Under the pieces are notes generated by a model. That model was not told the origin of the DNA. It did not search any database and worked only from the letters and a program-made list of their open reading frames with translations. Of a stretch of DNA of 64,000 nucleotides, positions 62,473-64,000 are shown piece after piece. Origin of the DNA: Spiroplasma_E ixodetis_B (GTDB lineage: Bacteria; Bacillota_I; Bacilli_A; Mycoplasmatales; VBWQ01); contig NZ_AP028955.1 in assembly GCF_040369795.1 (NCBI RefSeq), forward strand, positions 1,364,001-1,428,000, in the 5' to 3' direction. Every line of letters begins with the position of its first letter. The stretch's first letter is position 1. A program made the position numbers and the translations under genes.

Positions 62473-63845
62473 GGTAATGTTTAGTAATCTGTGTAACTTA
62501 CAAAAATAACTATGTTTAATTAATTCTAGTAAATAAAATTAAATAAATAGAAAGAGTGAGTTACTTATGTCTAAAAAACAAAATATTAATAATAATGACC
62601 CAATATCAAAAGTAGTAGATTTATTACTAAAAAATACTGAAGATTTAACAACAGTTTTTAAAGAGGGATGTTTATATAAAGAATTAACAAAAAGATTAGT
62701 TGAAAAAATGTTGAATTATGAAATGCAAAATTATTTAGGATATTAAAAACATCAACATAATAATAGTGATAATGCTCGTAATGGTATAAATTCAAAAAAA
62801 ATTAATAACTCAACAAGGTAAAATTGAGATTAATGTACCACGAGTTCGTAATAGTAATTTTGAGCCATTAATAGTTGCAAAAAGACAAAGAAGATTTGAT
62901 GGTTTTGATCAACAAGTTCTTTCATTATATGCCAAAGGCATGACTTTATCAGATATTAGAATGCAGTTACAAGAGTTATATCATGGTGCTGATATTAGTG
63001 AAAGTGTTATTAGTCAAATTACTGATGATGTTATTGATAATGTTAAAGCATGACAAAATCGGCCATTAGAAAGTGTTTATCCGATTGTTTATTTTGATTG
63101 TATAGTAGTTAAAGTACGACAAGATAAACTCATTATTAACAAATCAGTTTATATAGCACTAGGAGTTGATTTAGAAGGTAAAAAAGATGTTTTAGGCTTA
63201 TGAATTAGTGAAAATGAAGGTTCTAAGTTTTGATTATCTAATTTCACAGAAATGAAAAATCGAGGCTTAAATGATATTCTTATTGCTTGTAGTGACAATT
63301 TAACAGAAATGTCAGAAGCGATACAATCAGTTTATCCTAAAACCAAACATCAATTATGCATAGTCCATCAAATTAGAAATAGTTTAAAATATGTTTCATA
63401 CAAACATAGAAAATCGCTAGTTACAGATTTAAAACCAATTTATAGTGCATGTAGTGAATAACAAGCAATGCAAGATTTAGAATCTTTTGAAAGTAAATGA
63501 AATAAACAATATCCTCAAATTGCTAAATCATGATATAAAAATTGAGATAATTTAATGGTTTTTATTAGTTATCCTGCAGAAATCAAAAGAGTGATTTATA
63601 CAACAAATGCTATTGAATCTGTTAATAGTCAATTATGAAAAGTTATTAGAAATAAAAAAGTTTTTCCAAATGATATGGCAGTTTTTAAAATATTTTACTT
63701 AGCAATTGAAAATATAACAAAAAAATGAACAATGCCCATTAAAAATTGAAATACATCAATTGCTCATTTTATGATAAAATTTGAAGATAGAATCAATCTA
63801 AACTAGTAACTTTGTAAAAAGATACACAGATTTTTAAAAAGCCTC
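62473..63845 (+). mobile_element. IS256-like element, copy 10 (full length)
   Basis: The 1373-bp copy has both ends, GGTAATGTTTAG and AAAAAGCCTC, and is inserted head-to-tail in copy 9. Confidence 0.92.
62567..63806 (+). pseudogene. IS256-like transposase with stop codons and a frameshift
   Basis: Lesions are TAA near 62744 (LGY-stop-KHQH), one extra A near 62800 (frameshift), and the shared TAA at 63459-63461 (YSACSE-stop). Catalytic motifs remain readable in the shifted frame. Confidence 0.88.
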
Positions 63846-64000
63846 ATATTTTTTTAAAAATTTAAATTTTTATCAAGTTAATATAAAAATAATATTAACA
63901 ATTTTTGTGTTTGAAATATAAATTTATTTTTAAAGTATTTTTTTAAAAATATTAACTTCTATAATTATTAACACTAAAAAATTTATAAATATTATTATTG
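63846..64000 (-). mobile_element. IS5-like left-end fragment, inverted, running off the window
   Basis: The sequence is the reverse complement of the non-coding left part of the IS5-like element and mirrors the fragment at 61106-61282 about the same A/T palindrome. The outer end should lie about 35-40 bp beyond the window. Confidence 0.85.

Overview
The window reads as chromosome of a Spiroplasma-type mollicute. It is strongly AT-rich, UGA is read as tryptophan throughout (for example rpsG ends Lys-Trp before UAA, and TGA sits at conserved Trp positions in trmD, pdhA, fusA and tuf), RF1 (prfA) is present, a short lipoprotein with a lipobox is present, and the gene blocks are the usual Firmicute/Mollicute ones. 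All gene limits below use genetic code 4. The species cannot be fixed from this sequence; heavy insertion-sequence load and gene decay are typical of host-associated Spiroplasma.

Housekeeping blocks, left to right: a DEAD-box RNA helicase (minus, 5403-6644); the ribosome-maturation operon rpsP-khpA-rimM-trmD-rplS-rbgA-rnhB (plus, 9413-13245) with a clear promoter; the pyruvate dehydrogenase operon pdhA-pdhB-pdhC-lpdA (minus, 23590 down to 18545); msrB, followed upstream by decayed lplA and flavin oxidoreductase genes (minus, 23864-26531); rpmE, a degenerate ABC-type ATPase-like protein, nrnA, tdk, prfA, a small membrane protein and prmC (plus, 31909-38431); a MATE transporter, HU and a small lipoprotein (46753-49314); and the str operon rpsL-rpsG-fusA-tuf followed by a nitroreductase (plus, 51668-56797).

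Between these blocks nearly everything is insertion sequence. Four kinds are present in many copies: an IS630-like element (about 1011 bp, TA target duplication, one 295-aa transposase), an IS5-like element (about 1150 bp, 3-bp duplication, a transposase split by an A7/A8 run), an IS256-like element (1373 bp, about 410-aa transposase) and an IS1595-like element (881 bp, followed by a constant hairpin). They are nested in each other, and nearly all transposase genes carry stops or frameshifts. Several copies share the same inactivating mutation, which suggests that dead copies are spread by transposase supplied in trans. Insertions have cut rnhB (3' end), lplA (5' end), a SIR2-like gene (twice), a transcriptional regulator and a DUF2779-like gene.

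Non-IS accessory content: a decayed acidic/Ser-rich protein gene (8466-9151), remnants of a membrane protein and a spiralin-like protein (43736-44637), a tightly packed cluster of small unknown ORFs that looks phage- or plasmid-derived (59138-60799), and three direct repeats of about 0.3 kb at the left edge. The most interesting items are the intact but motif-less ABC-like protein (32417-34387), the small-ORF cluster, the twice-interrupted SIR2-like gene, and the IS biology (poly-A frameshifting, shared dead alleles, inverted composite structures). I found no tRNA or rRNA gene and no CRISPR array.
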